From: Victivallis vadensis
GTDB lineage: Bacteria > Verrucomicrobiota > Lentisphaeria > Victivallales > Victivallaceae
Assembly (NCBI RefSeq): GCF_003096415.1
Contig: NZ_QEKH01000005.1
Coordinates: 120,128-184,127 of the forward strand
Direction: 5' to 3'
DNA: 64,000 bases
How positions within the stretch are numbered: position 1 is the stretch's first letter; each line of letters starts with the position of its first letter. The notes below the pieces were generated by a model. It was not told the origin of the DNA. It made no database searches and saw only the letters and a list, made by a program, of their open reading frames with translations. Position numbers and translations under genes: made by a program. Below, one piece after another: positions 53,863 to 64,000 of this stretch.

Positions 53863-56800
53863 TTACGCCAACTTGGCAAGTTTCATCGCACCGTCTTCCA
53901 TCGACAGCTTGAACTGCTCGTCGCCGATGCTTCCGAGATAATACTGCTCATCCGCATTCCACGCGAAGATCAGATTGGAACCGTTGGTGACCTCCATCTC
54001 GCCGAAACCGGTGATGGAAGAACCGCTCATCACGGTCCAGCCCTCATCGCCGAGCTGATCCTCCCAGCCGCTCAGTACCAGCGTGTCGCCGGCGAGATCG
54101 TTCTGCGCGAATCCTTCCAGCGAGCTGCCGAAGTCGAACTCCCACTGCGAAACCTCCGAGAGGTCGAGCTGGTTCTTCAGGTTCACATCCGAACCGCCGG
54201 TCACCTCCATCTGGTCGATGTTGGTAATCAGCGTCGCGCCGAATTCGCCGGTGAATGCGTCAAACGTCAGATACCGGTCGCCAGTCACGAACGAGCCCTT
54301 GCTCCAGTAGCGGGCATTGGACGCATCGCCGTCGATGATGCCGTTGACCGAGAAGTCCGCCCCCGCCGTACCGGTGAAGGTGATGTGCGTGTCCCCCTGA
54401 ACCTTGCTCTGGTCGAAGCCGCCGCCGTAGATGTTGCCGTTGAAAATACCGCCCGAAATCGTGATGTTCGTATTGCCGAACAGCACCCCGTTCGGCGAGG
54501 CATCCTTGTTGGTGGCGCCGTGGCCGCCGTAGATGTTGCCCGCGAACGTGCCGCCCGAAATAGTCACATTCGTATTGCCCACCTGGTTCAGCGTGCCGTT
54601 CTCCTGCACGAAGCCGCCGCCGAATACGCCGGTGCCGTTGAACGTGCCGCCCGTGATGGTCACATTCGTATTGCCCATCACCTGCGCGGCCGCATCGCCG
54701 CCGGCGACCGAGCCGCCGCTGATCCACATCGAGAACGTGCCGTTCTGAATCGTAACCGAAGTGCCTCCGAAGCCGTTCAGTTCGCCGCCGGTCAGCTGAT
54801 TGCCGCCGACGATGAATCCGAACGTGCCGTCGGCGGAATCGATCGTGACCGAGCTGGTCAGGGTGCCGCCGATGGAGCCGGATTCGACCCGGTTGCCGCC
54901 GATCACGCCCTTGCCGACGCCGCCGGCAGTGACGGTCACTTCACACTTCTGGGTCCCCGAGAACAGCGCGTCATTGCGGAGCAGGCCGCCGCCGTACACC
55001 CGCGCTCCCGCGTTCTGCCCATTGGTGGCGACATTCAGGTCGCGTTCCACAGACATAACGGCGGATTCGTGCATATCCGAGCCGCCGAACGCATAACCGT
55101 TCGCCGGAAGAACCGTCAGCGACGAATCTCCCGCCTTGTTGAACCAGTCATCCGTCTTCTGCACATACAGTTCGCCGTTCTCGACACCGACCAGCAGACC
55201 GTCCTTGCGGACGTTCAGTTCGTAGGTCTCGCCGTTCAGGGTGACCGCGAAGCTGTCGTCCTTCACGCCGGTCGCCAGAACGTACTTCGTGCGGTTCGCC
55301 ATCGCCGTCGTGTCGGAAACCGTCAGCACGAGGTTCGCGAGATCGGCCATGCCGCTGCCGGAGAAAGCCAGCAGCGCGCCGCTCAGCGCCGTGACATCGG
55401 CGGTCAGTTCCACCGTGCCGATCGAAAGGGTGCCGCCCGTCACGGCGACGGCGCCGCCGGTCACCTTGTCGAACGAAGTATCGCCGCTCACGGTGAACTC
55501 ACGGCCCGTGAATGAGAAACCATCCGCGAAGCTGTAGGAGCCGCCGGTGAATTCCACTGCCGAATCCGCACCGATCGAAGTGCTGTATTCCGTCAGCGCG
55601 TTGAAGCCGAAGAAGTAACCGTCGCGGCCCGCAATCGCGCTGCCGACCTCACCGGCATACTCCGAATTGATCAGGATCGTCGACTTGTCGGAGTTATCCA
55701 GCCACAAAGCGTTGCCGGTCGCGACCAGCTGCGCGCCCTCCCTGCCGCCTTCGACCGTCAGACTGTCATTCACGGTCAGCGTCGAAGCATTGATCAACTT
55801 CTGGACGAAAGAAACGCCGCTCTGAGCCGCATCCACTCTGGCGGTGATCGTCCCCGTGCTGGTGAAAGCTCCCGCACAGGTGATCGTGCTCAACGAATCC
55901 ATCACAATCGCGCCGCTGCTGATGAGCGTATTCGCCGTGAACGCAGAGTTGCCGAGGCTCACGGTTGCCCCTGCACCGATACCGACTTCCCCGCGGGCGG
56001 TAACTGTCGAATCCACCGCCGTAAGCGATGTCTTCGCCTCTGCGCCTGCAACCTCCTCAACTGTTCCCGTTGCATTCAGATACAAACGGTTGACATTCAG
56101 TGTCGAGCCGCCTTCCAAGGTGACGGAAGCATTCCCCTTCGCAACTCCGGAGACCGTCTCGGTAGTGGAGCCAAGCGTCAAAGAATATGCGTTGATGTGG
56201 TTCAAGACCGCACCATTCATCAATGCAATCGCAGCGGTGTCGGTACTGTCATTGTTGTAGACATAGAAGTTGTATCCACTGTGATTAATCGTGGAAGCAT
56301 CAACCGTTACCATGCCTTTGCTCTGCCAGTAATCAGAGATATCAAGCGTCGCGCCATTGGAAATAGTCATCGTTGACCCTGTACGCGAGTAAAGCGAGCC
56401 GAGTTTGACCGTGGTCTCCTCACCGGCAATAACGAACTTGTAATCATTCGTCCGGTTTTCCTTGCCGACATACAGGGTGCCGATGGAGGTATCTCCCGCC
56501 AGCGTCAAAGTTGTATCTGCTGCATTTTCCGCATTAAATCCGACACTGACATTTCCGCCGATCACGGAATCCGTAAGTGTTGTATCCGCCACAACCTGAA
56601 GCGTATTTCCAGTCAGCTTACCGATATTCAGCGTGCTGGCGCCGGAAACGGTGAACGTTCCGTTGTTTTCGAGGGTATTGCCGACTTTCACACTGCCGCC
56701 GTTGACGTTCATGGACGTATCGGCGATGAGCTTGAGCCCTCCTGCCTCGACCGCCGCTCCGTCGGCGACAGTCAGGACAGCGCCTTCATAGTCGAGCCAC

Positions 56801-59800
56801 AGCGCCTTGTCGATCAGAAGTTTGCCGCCGTCGGCAAGCGTGACGTCCCCTCGGACATAGAAAGGTTCACCGGACTGGCCAGAAGCCTTGATCGTCGAAT
56901 TGACGGTAAAAGTCCCGCCGTAGGAGAGATAACCGTAATCAAGGGTCATATCCGCCGAAATGACATAGGTGCCGTATTGGAACATGGCATATTTCGCCGT
57001 AATCATCCCGCCGGAAATGGTGGCCGTGGTCTGCGTACTGCCATAGCCGCACCAGATGCCGCCGTTGCCGAGAGCGAGTTCGCCGTCGACGGTCAGATCT
57101 CCGAGAACCCGGAGATCCCCTCCGATCACGGAATCTTTCAAAGTGGTGCCGGCGGCAATCTGAATCCGGTGTGCATCCCCGGAGGCAGCGTTGACGGAAC
57201 CGATATTCAGCGTACTGGTGCCGGAAACGGTGAACGTTCCGTTGTTGGTCAACGTCGCGAATTTCGCCGAAGCGGACGAAAGCGTGATGCTTCCGGAGTT
57301 CACGAACTCGGCATTGGCAAGACCGCTCACATCGAAAGAAGCCTTCTCCGCGACAATGATCGCGCCTTCATTCACCGCGTAATTGTACGTTCCCGTCACG
57401 GTTCTGCCGCTCGCACTGTAAAGCTTGAAGCTGCTGCCTTCGCCGGTAACCGTCAGAGTGACATCATCGTCATTCCGGAAAGCGAGAGTATCCGCTTCGA
57501 ACTTACCGCCGGCCGAGATCGTGGCAAACATACCGTCGGCATATTGCGCTTCCACCCCCATTTCCGCCTTGGAAGCGTGGGCTTCCCCGAATGTCACCGC
57601 AGAAACTCCGGTCAGAATCATGCTGCCCTGATTGGTCACGGTCAGACTGTCGCCGGTCGTGTAACCGAGCAGTTTCGGAGTTTCCCAATCGGAGATGTTC
57701 ATCGTGCCGCCGTCAACGACCAGCGAACCGCGGTTGTGAACTTCCCCCTTGACGTTGAGCGTACCGGTCACAACCAGTTCCGCATAGGGCCGGATATAAA
57801 TCGCGCCGGCCTGGTTCGCCCGGTCAACCGTAAGCGCACCGTCAATCTGCGCCTTTGAGAAGTATTCGCGCGCAGCAGGGTCGCCGGGAACAAGATCCGG
57901 TTTCTGCAACCCCGTGCCGACTTCCAGCTGCTTGACCGCGACGACCGCATCCGCTCCGATGGAGAGTTCGCTGTTTTCTCCCCGGACGCCTTTCAGAACC
58001 AGTCTGTCAACCGAAGTCGTCCCGGCAACGGAAACATTGCCTTCGGCACTGACCGTGCCGCCGACGGAGGAATCCGTCAGCGTCGCACCGTCCACCAACA
58101 CGATCTCACCGGTCAAGGCGCTGATATTGAGCACGGAAGTACCGGAAACCAGAATCGTGCCGTCGTTCTTGACCTCATCAGCCTTCAACTCAGAACCACT
58201 GACGGTAATTGTCCCGTTGTTGGTGATCGAGGGCGCCTTGAAAGTGGAATCGGAGATTTCCACACTGCTCTTGTCGTTTCGGACAGAAAGACCGATTTCA
58301 CGAGCGTCATTGTAGGTGAGGACGGTAAAGTCAATATCGGAACCATTCCTGATGACAAGTTTACCGGCTGAAGTACCATCCTCCTGACCGACATTGATGC
58401 CGTTTTGAGTCGTGTAATCGCCGCGATACTGCGTATTCCTGACCGTCGTACCGTCAAGAGTCAGCGTCGCAAGGAGATTGCTTTTATCGGCAGCCGGATC
58501 AAGTTTGTTTTCTTCATACGAGGTGCCGACATTCAAAAGAGCAAGGCTGACTTCAGAACCGGTAATCGTTGCCGTCCCGTTGCCGCGAACATCAAAACCG
58601 GCCTGATTCGCCTGACCGACATAGGCAAACAACGTGGAATCCTCAATATTGGCCGTTCCATAAATATTCCAGGTGGGAGCCCAGTTCCAGTAAGCTCCCG
58701 CGCCGGTTCCCGCATCCGGCAGGTCAGCCGGATCGTTGACTTTGCTCTGTCTCGGATCGAAGCCGATGGTGGAACCGCTCACATTCAGAACGCTGTTCGT
58801 ATAAACCGACAGATAGGCGGAGCCACCCTCAAAGGCATTGTAATCAATACGGGAATCCGTCACCGTCATAGTGGCGTTGGCACGAAGCGTGAGCTTGGTC
58901 AGGGTGAGATGGGCGTCTTCCACGTTGAGCAGATATTCTCCGTCCGCCTTATCCGGATTGACTTCCAGTTCATAGTTCAGAAGCACTCCCTTGCCGTTTA
59001 TGACGGTGTAGGTCCCGGCATTGGTCAGTTCCACTCCCGTCCCCTGCGGAGCGGCATAGGTATAAACTTCGTCCTGAAGGTCAATCGTCGCACCGCCCGA
59101 ACTGTTGGCGGAAGAAAACGCTTCTTTGGCTGTTGCAAAGGCGTTGTAGCCGAGAATATTGCCGTCGGCCGTGACATCGCCCGCATCCCCGGTATAGCTG
59201 TTGGAAACGTAGAGAATTTCGGCGTTTTTGTCGGTAATGTACAAATCGTTATTGAAGATCAATTTGTTTTCCAACTCGCCGAGATTCGATACAAACGAGT
59301 AATCCTGAACCGCCGTACCGGTGTAATCAATCACCTTGTAACTGCCGGTCGTGAACGCGGAAGCATCAACCGTAAATGATCCAGCGCCATACACATAGGC
59401 GGTCGTGCCATCCACGACGACTCCGGCCTGATTGACAGCCACCGTCCCGGAGAACGCAAAACTGCTGTTCAGGTCCATCGTCAGGGAACTGCCTGCGTGG
59501 ATCGTCAGGTCTTCCAATGCCAGCGAACCTCCCTGCAACACCAGTTGTTCCACACCACTCACCATACCGGAAGCCATACCGCCGACATTAACGTCTTCAG
59601 CCGCCACTTTACCTGTCAGAACGTCCTTACCGGCCTTCAGCGTCACAGCCGCGCCGTTTTTCTGCGCGATAACCGACGGTTCCCCCTCAGCCGCTTCTTC
59701 AAAAGAAAGAATACCGTTGAAATTTACATCGCCGCCCCCGAGGACGGTTCCGGAAATCTCATTGCCGCCGAGGAAATTCACCATACCGCCATCCGCATTA

Positions 59801-62800
59801 GCAACGGTACCGAAATCGGTAGTTGTATTGGAAAAGTTAAGTGTGCCGCTGTTCTCAAATGCTTCACTGAGCGTCAACGTGCCGTTATTCACCGTCACCG
59901 TTCCAAGATTTTTCAAACCGCCGGTTTCATTGATGAAAGTTGCTCCGTCAGCAATCGTCAGCGAGCTGAACGCGGAAACCGTGACGGGGATCGCGCTTCC
60001 CGTAGTGTTGCGCAACACTATGGAGGCATCCGAGCCGGAAACATTCAGTGTGCCACCTTTCCCGTACTCCGTCTCATAAGACGCGTCTCCGACTCGCAGC
60101 ACGGCACCCATTGCACCGGAGGTGGACTCCAACTTGCCGGTGACATTCATCGTACCGTAGACCATCACCTGAGCCGCTCCATTCTGCGGCGGCGTCACGG
60201 TCACAGTACCGTTGACATCCACCTGCGTCGCGAGTTTTGCGCCGAAACTGCCGACCGTGGTCAGGTTGCCGTCGATCTTCACATAGACGTTGGCGTTCTT
60301 TTCCGCATAGAACTGGCCGACGGTGAGGTCTCCCGTGACCGTGAATTTCTCCGCAGTCTCCATGTCGAAATCCCGTCCGGTATCGCTGTTGACGCCGAAA
60401 CTCCAGACATTGGAAAACACAGCACTCTCCGAAGCGACCTCCACCCCCTTGACGAACTGTATTGCGTTTCCGTCATAGATTCCGGAAGTAATTGAAATTA
60501 TTTCCGTTTCTTCCGTCTGAGCAGCAGTCGCTGCCTCCATACTGACAAATGCATTGATATCGTAATATTTTCCATCGTCAAGGATGGTTCCCGTCACAGT
60601 GTCCGGCGTGACAGCCCATTCGCCGTTTACATAAAGCGTACTGACATCGGCTGCCGCAATAGGCTGCACGACACCGTCGCTGGTCACAAACAAATCCGCA
60701 GCCAAAGCCGGCAGAACGGCCGCCAGATCGCCCGCGAAATCACCGGCGGTGATTTTACCGTCCGCGTCAAGGGTAACGCTGGTTCCGGCGTAGCTGTATT
60801 GCCCCTCCGTCAGGTCAAGCTGATCCAGCGCCACGACATTTCCATCCTGAGTATTGCTTCCGGTGATCAGCACCTGCGCGTGACCGGGCCCAAACGAACC
60901 CGCATTGGCCTCGACGCAGGCAAAAACAAAGGAATTTTCGCTTGTTCCCGCATTGGCATTGGTCACGGCATTTCCATCCAGCAGCACGGTATAGACATTG
61001 GCGCGGCTGTTATTCTGGAAGAAATCAAACGCATAAAAATCGAATGAAGCGTTCGAACCGTATATCGTGTTGTTCCCAACCTTGATCACAGCGCCGGCCA
61101 TCGCGTTCATGGTCTTGACCGCGATGAAATTATACGGAACTGTTTCGGAACCGAAAGTATTGCCGGAAATTTCCGAACCGTCCGCAAGGTAGCTCCAACC
61201 GAAAATCGCCGCTGCATATGCGTCTCCGGCCTGATTGCCCCCCTTGCTCGCAATAATGGTATTGTTTTTGACCGTGAGCAGCAACCCCGTGCTGACTTCA
61301 CTGGTTCCGGTCACGATAAAGGCCGACCTGCCGGTTATCTTGGAAGGCGTAACGTCAGCATAACAACCTTCGACATTCAACGCCGCAGCACTGCCGGCGC
61401 TGACGTAGCTGTTGCCGCCGAACTTCAGATCCTTCACGGAAAGCGTAACGCCTGCGCCGGCATTCATGATCACATCATTCAGCACGCCGACATATTCTTC
61501 CCCCGTCCTGGTTCCGACGATCGTCAGATTCTTGTCGACAGTCACGGTTTCGCCGGAAATATTCCCCAGCACGGTAACGGTATCGCCATCCTGAGCGGCT
61601 GCGACAGCTTCGGCAAGCGTCCTGTACGCTTTCCCGTTCACGGACACGGCGGCAGGCTCAAATTCATATTCGCCGGTTGCCTCGTTGAAAACCGGAACCG
61701 AAGTTGTGCCGGTGACACTGGAAACGTCCACCGCTCCGGTACCGGCGGTTTTGATCACAGTACCCGTTTCGATTTCGCTGAACGTGACATCTTCCAGCGT
61801 ACCGCCGGCAATCGTGATCTCTCCGGCGATTTTGATCCCGTCGGTCGCGCCTTTGATCACGTCATTGCCGTTACCGTCGCCGTTCAGCGTGACATCCTTC
61901 AAAGTGACATCGACTTCCGATACCCGGGAATTGATCGAAATGCTTCCCGCGTTGCCGCCGGCAGCACCCTGTCCCGAAGCAATCGTGGAATTTTCAATAT
62001 TCGTAGAAACATTCTTATTCAGCTCAATACCGCTGCCGTCCCAACTGCCGCCTCCGTCGCCGCCGGTAATTTCGGAATCCCTGATATCGATCTGCGTGCA
62101 ACCGGTGGTCTGGTGCGTATAAATCCCCTGTCCACCGTAGCCCCAGTTCTGGCCGGTGCCGTTCAATGCATTTCCGCCGCTGATCTTCGAGCTGCCGGAG
62201 ATGCTCAACGTTCCGTCGAATGTATTCGATACATTGATCGCATCCGCCGCGTTGTACCAGTCGCTGTCTCCTCCGTGGATCGTGGTGTTTTTGATCTCCA
62301 CAGCAGCGTTTCCGCCCAATTGAAGCGCAACGTTGCCGCCGACAAACAACTGGCTGACATACCCGGTGTAAGTTGCATCGGTTTTGCCGTTGCCGCCCTT
62401 GAGCGTGGAGTTCTCAATGGAAATACTGCCGCCGGAACTGCCGTAGGCATAAACGGCATGTGCCGCGGAGTTCGAGCCGATACTCCCGCAGTTTTCATCA
62501 TGCTTCAGCGTGCCGCCGAGGATTTCGGAGCCGGTGATATGCAGACCGCCGACGGACTCGTACACAACCGCATGGACGGAACTGCGGACATTGAGCGCAT
62601 TCCCGCCATCCACGGTCATGCCGTCGAGATTCAGAACGGCGCTGCCTTTGACATCAATCACCGAATTGCCGGAAGCGGCGGTCATCACGCCGCCCCGGAA
62701 AGTCACATCGGCATCCCCCTGCACAATGACATTGCCGGTAACCGTGAATCCCGCCAATTCCAGCGTCACATTCTTGGCGATTTCCAAAGTCGCATCCAAT

Positions 62801-63834
62801 GCCACATCATCCAGCAGCGTGACGGTTCCGCCCGCCTGCGCCGCTTCCAGCGCCTCGGCAAGCGTTTTATAGCGGACATCGTCGACGATAGCGACATATC
62901 CCGCCTCATCCACAACCAGCGAACCGTCGCTCTCCGGATAAGCCTGCATGCCGTCGGCCAGTTTCCCATTCAGAACATCCACTGCATCGGGACCGCTCAC
63001 GGTGAACTCTCCGCCGGTATATTTGCCCGTCGCATCGTCAATCGTGACATTCTGGCCGACCAGCAGCGAGCCGGAGGTTTCGCTTTCCGCATTGTATGCC
63101 TTGCCGGTGACGGTATTGGCGGAAACATCCTGTTCCACACCATTCAGAGAAGATTTCAACTCGGTATTTTCAACCTTGCAGTTGATCATCTGAACGGTAT
63201 TGCCGGCCTGATTATGCCAAACTCCGGCAATTCCTCCGACTTCCAGATGGTCTCCCTCATCCAGCGCATTGACCAGCACGACTTCCTGCGCAAAGCAGGT
63301 CACATTGATAAAAGTGTTGCCGTAATGGGCGATACCTGCAATACCGCCGACATCGCAGGTGGAGCCGCTGACGTTGATGTTGGAGGTCACATCTTTGACG
63401 GTGATGTTGCCTTCCCCCATGAAGCCGACGACACCGCCGACATAAGTCCTGTAATTCTCGGATTCCGCCTTCACATAACTGCCGGCAACGGCGTCAATCG
63501 TCAGGCCGGTCAAGTTGGCATAGGCGTTTTTGCCGAACATGCCGCCGACATAGGCGAATCCCTCCACTTTCACCGTGCCGGTGAGCGTAATATTGGTATA
63601 TTTTGAAGTATAGGGAGTTCCGGCAACCGCGCCGACATCAAGATAACCTGTCACATCAGCATTTTCAATGATCAGGTTTTTAACCTCTCCGTCTCTGGTG
63701 AAACCGAAAAAGCCGACATCGCTTTGGGAAGGCTGATTGATATAAAGATTGCTGACGGTATTCCCATCACCGTCGAAAGTCCCCCGAAAAGCATTTTTCG
63801 AAGTACCGATCGGTGTCCACTCCTCATTTTTCAA
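53863..63834 (-). CDS. Giant beta-helix surface protein (GLUG and repeat-rich), N-terminally truncated
   Basis: 3323 residues if started at TTG 63834. The N-terminal region (about 1-250) has GLUG-type repeats (TPIGTSKNAFRGTFDGDG, VGGMFGKNA, VGGIAGIAH). Two sections open with YKTLAEALEAAQAGGTVTLL and YRTLAEAVAAAQDGDTVTVL, typical of bacterial surface beta-helices. Long stretches repeat the pattern NNGTFTVSGTSTLNIG. Near the C-terminus several GNTNVTISGGTF units occur. No beta-barrel, LPXTG or other known anchor is seen. No signal peptide or good start codon exists: the frame continues upstream as domain-like sequence (FRDAVNEGNSF, TVKLTANIDL) to a TAG at 63907-63909. The gene therefore looks cut off at its 5' end or shifted. 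Base composition is clearly less GC-rich than the neighbours. The C-terminal end is 19 bp from the peptide gene. Confidence 0.8.
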   Translation of the reverse strand: MKNEEWTPIGTSKNAFRGTFDGDGNTVSNLYINQPSQSDVGFFGFTRDGEVKNLIIENADVTGYLDVGAVAGTPYTSKYTNITLTGTVKVEGFAYVGGMFGKNAYANLTGLTIDAVAGSYVKAESENYRTYVGGVVGFMGEGNITVKDVTSNINVSGSTCDVGGIAGIAHYGNTFINVTCFAQEVVLVNALDEGDHLEVGGIAGVWHNQAGNTVQMINCKVENTELKSSLNGVEQDVSANTVTGKAYNAESETSGSLLVGQNVTIDDATGKYTGGEFTVSGPDAVDVLNGKLADGMQAYPESDGSLVVDEAGYVAIVDDVRYKTLAEALEAAQAGGTVTLLDDVALDATLEIAKNVTLELAGFTVTGNVIVQGDADVTFRGGVMTAASGNSVIDVKGSAVLNLDGMTVDGGNALNVRSSVHAVVYESVGGLHITGSEILGGTLKHDENCGSIGSNSAAHAVYAYGSSGGSISIENSTLKGGNGKTDATYTGYVSQLFVGGNVALQLGGNAAVEIKNTTIHGGDSDWYNAADAINVSNTFDGTLSISGSSKISGGNALNGTGQNWGYGGQGIYTHQTTGCTQIDIRDSEITGGDGGGSWDGSGIELNKNVSTNIENSTIASGQGAAGGNAGSISINSRVSEVDVTLKDVTLNGDGNGNDVIKGATDGIKIAGEITIAGGTLEDVTFSEIETGTVIKTAGTGAVDVSSVTGTTSVPVFNEATGEYEFEPAAVSVNGKAYRTLAEAVAAAQDGDTVTVLGNISGETVTVDKNLTIVGTRTGEEYVGVLNDVIMNAGAGVTLSVKDLKFGGNSYVSAGSAAALNVEGCYADVTPSKITGRSAFIVTGTSEVSTGLLLTVKNNTIIASKGGNQAGDAYAAAIFGWSYLADGSEISGNTFGSETVPYNFIAVKTMNAMAGAVIKVGNNTIYGSNASFDFYAFDFFQNNSRANVYTVLLDGNAVTNANAGTSENSFVFACVEANAGSFGPGHAQVLITGSNTQDGNVVALDQLDLTEGQYSYAGTSVTLDADGKITAGDFAGDLAAVLPALAADLFVTSDGVVQPIAAADVSTLYVNGEWAVTPDTVTGTILDDGKYYDINAFVSMEAATAAQTEETEIISITSGIYDGNAIQFVKGVEVASESAVFSNVWSFGVNSDTGRDFDMETAEKFTVTGDLTVGQFYAEKNANVYVKIDGNLTTVGSFGAKLATQVDVNGTVTVTPPQNGAAQVMVYGTMNVTGKLESTSGAMGAVLRVGDASYETEYGKGGTLNVSGSDASIVLRNTTGSAIPVTVSAFSSLTIADGATFINETGGLKNLGTVTVNNGTLTLSEAFENSGTLNFSNTTTDFGTVANADGGMVNFLGGNEISGTVLGGGDVNFNGILSFEEAAEGEPSVIAQKNGAAVTLKAGKDVLTGKVAAEDVNVGGMASGMVSGVEQLVLQGGSLALEDLTIHAGSSLTMDLNSSFAFSGTVAVNQAGVVVDGTTAYVYGAGSFTVDASAFTTGSYKVIDYTGTAVQDYSFVSNLGELENKLIFNNDLYITDKNAEILYVSNSYTGDAGDVTADGNILGYNAFATAKEAFSSANSSGGATIDLQDEVYTYAAPQGTGVELTNAGTYTVINGKGVLLNYELEVNPDKADGEYLLNVEDAHLTLTKLTLRANATMTVTDSRIDYNAFEGGSAYLSVYTNSVLNVSGSTIGFDPRQSKVNDPADLPDAGTGAGAYWNWAPTWNIYGTANIEDSTLFAYVGQANQAGFDVRGNGTATITGSEVSLALLNVGTSYEENKLDPAADKSNLLATLTLDGTTVRNTQYRGDYTTQNGINVGQEDGTSAGKLVIRNGSDIDFTVLTYNDAREIGLSVRNDKSSVEISDSTFKAPSITNNGTITVSGSELKADEVKNDGTILVSGTSVLNISALTGEIVLVDGATLTDSSVGGTVSAEGNVSVAGTTSVDRLVLKGVRGENSELSIGADAVVAVKQLEVGTGLQKPDLVPGDPAAREYFSKAQIDGALTVDRANQAGAIYIRPYAELVVTGTLNVKGEVHNRGSLVVDGGTMNISDWETPKLLGYTTGDSLTVTNQGSMILTGVSAVTFGEAHASKAEMGVEAQYADGMFATISAGGKFEADTLAFRNDDDVTLTVTGEGSSFKLYSASGRTVTGTYNYAVNEGAIIVAEKASFDVSGLANAEFVNSGSITLSSASAKFATLTNNGTFTVSGTSTLNIGSVNAASGDAHRIQIAAGTTLKDSVIGGDLRVLGDLTVDGELALGNGGIWCGYGSTQTTATISGGMITAKYAMFQYGTYVISADMTLDYGYLSYGGTFTVNSTIKASGQSGEPFYVRGDVTLADGGKLLIDKALWLDYEGAVLTVADGAAVEAGGLKLIADTSMNVNGGSVKVGNTLENNGTFTVSGASTLNIGKLTGNTLQVVADTTLTDSVIGGNVSVGFNAENAADTTLTLAGDTSIGTLYVGKENRTNDYKFVIAGEETTVKLGSLYSRTGSTMTISNGATLDISDYWQSKGMVTVDASTINHSGYNFYVYNNDSTDTAAIALMNGAVLNHINAYSLTLGSTTETVSGVAKGNASVTLEGGSTLNVNRLYLNATGTVEEVAGAEAKTSLTAVDSTVTARGEVGIGAGATVSLGNSAFTANTLISSGAIVMDSLSTITCAGAFTSTGTITARVDAAQSGVSFVQKLINASTLTVNDSLTVEGGREGAQLVATGNALWLDNSDKSTILINSEYAGEVGSAIAGRDGYFFGFNALTEYSTSIGADSAVEFTGGSYSFADGFSFTGREFTVSGDTSFDKVTGGAVAVTGGTLSIGTVELTADVTALSGALLAFSGSGMADLANLVLTVSDTTAMANRTKYVLATGVKDDSFAVTLNGETYELNVRKDGLLVGVENGELYVQKTDDWFNKAGDSSLTVLPANGYAFGGSDMHESAVMSVERDLNVATNGQNAGARVYGGGLLRNDALFSGTQKCEVTVTAGGVGKGVIGGNRVESGSIGGTLTSSVTIDSADGTFGFIVGGNQLTGGELNGFGGTSVTIQNGTFSMWISGGSVAGGDAAAQVMGNTNVTITGGTFNGTGVFGGGFVQENGTLNQVGNTNVTISGGTFAGNIYGGHGATNKDASPNGVLFGNTNITISGGIFNGNIYGGGFDQSKVQGDTHITFTGTAGADFSVNGIIDGDASNARYWSKGSFVTGDRYLTFDAFTGEFGATLITNIDQMEVTGGSDVNLKNQLDLSEVSQWEFDFGSSLEGFAQNDLAGDTLVLSGWEDQLGDEGWTVMSGSSITGFGEMEVTNGSNLIFAWNADEQYYLGSIGDEQFKLSMEDGAMKLAKLA

Positions 63835-63906
63835 ATCGATATTGGCAGTCAGTTTTACGGTCTGTCTTTGGAAACTGTTCCCTTCATTGACCGCATCGCG
63901 GAAGAC

Positions 63907-64000
63907 CTAAATCCGTGAAATAACAGGTAAAATTAAAGTTAAAACAGAGGCAAACCTCTTGGGTTGCAGTATATTACATGAGAATACAACATAACGAATG
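63907..64000. other. AT-rich stretch upstream of the giant gene; no gene seen
   Basis: In all minus-strand frames this piece has stops and no signal-peptide-like start. It holds the TAG that closes the giant gene's frame. The border between coding-like and non-coding sequence is abrupt. Confidence 0.5.

Overview
This window reads as a piece of a high-GC chromosome from a Lentisphaerota bacterium (Victivallis-like, PVC superphylum), probably a gut or other strict anaerobe living on host or plant glycans. This is an inference from content. It carries four small pseudopilins with the [12 protein letters not shown] helix and the H-X9-DG tail motif, each next to a secreted glycosidase. It also has a GreA with a very long N-terminal extension of the kind known from Chlamydia, a GH95 fucosidase, a sialidase-like protein, and an anaerobe's oxygen-defence set (superoxide reductase, rubredoxin, flavodiiron protein, PerR-type regulator). 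No rRNA, tRNA, CRISPR array or transposase gene was seen.

Layout. 1-2052 (minus): U32 peptidase-family protein, cut by the window edge. 2173-11309 (plus): two tandem cassettes, each regulator, pseudopilin, secreted glycosidase. 11310-12052: a gene-free, roughly 600 bp imperfect palindrome. 12053-14787 (minus): PerR-like regulator, superoxide reductase, flavodiiron protein, rubredoxin, small lipoprotein. 14788-15591: AT-rich gene-free stretch with DnaA-box-like sites, a candidate oriC, with genes running away from it on both sides. 15592-29606 (plus): dnaA, two fused Bat-type proteins, purT, a degenerate AddB/Cas4-like protein, long greA, a phosphoesterase, serA and an unknown gene. 29721-32036: GH95. 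32037-33838: a gene-free block of about 1.7 kb bounded by inverted hairpin ends and filled with 170-bp tandem repeats. 33839-35707 (minus): sugar isomerase/epimerase and Gfo/Idh/MocA dehydrogenase. 35983-40715 (plus): MarR regulator with an RND pump and adaptor. 40895-42286: processive GT2 glycosyltransferase. 42301-47121 (minus) and 47247-52521: two more regulator/pseudopilin/glycosidase cassettes, the last with an AraC regulator divergent from a sialidase-like gene. 52532-53843 (minus): PqqD-like protein, HPr-kinase-like protein and an unlisted 42-residue peptide resembling a RiPP precursor. 53863-63834 (minus): a giant beta-helix surface protein of about 3300 residues whose start looks truncated.

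How the parts fit. The recurring unit regulator + H-X9-DG pseudopilin + secreted glycosidase appears four times with different regulator families (LacI, two GntR/LacI-like hybrids, AraC) and different glycosidases. It looks like the organism's alternative to a SusCD-type polysaccharide locus. The window's most novel candidates are these cassettes, the small RiPP-like operon behind the giant surface protein, and the two structured non-coding repeat islands.
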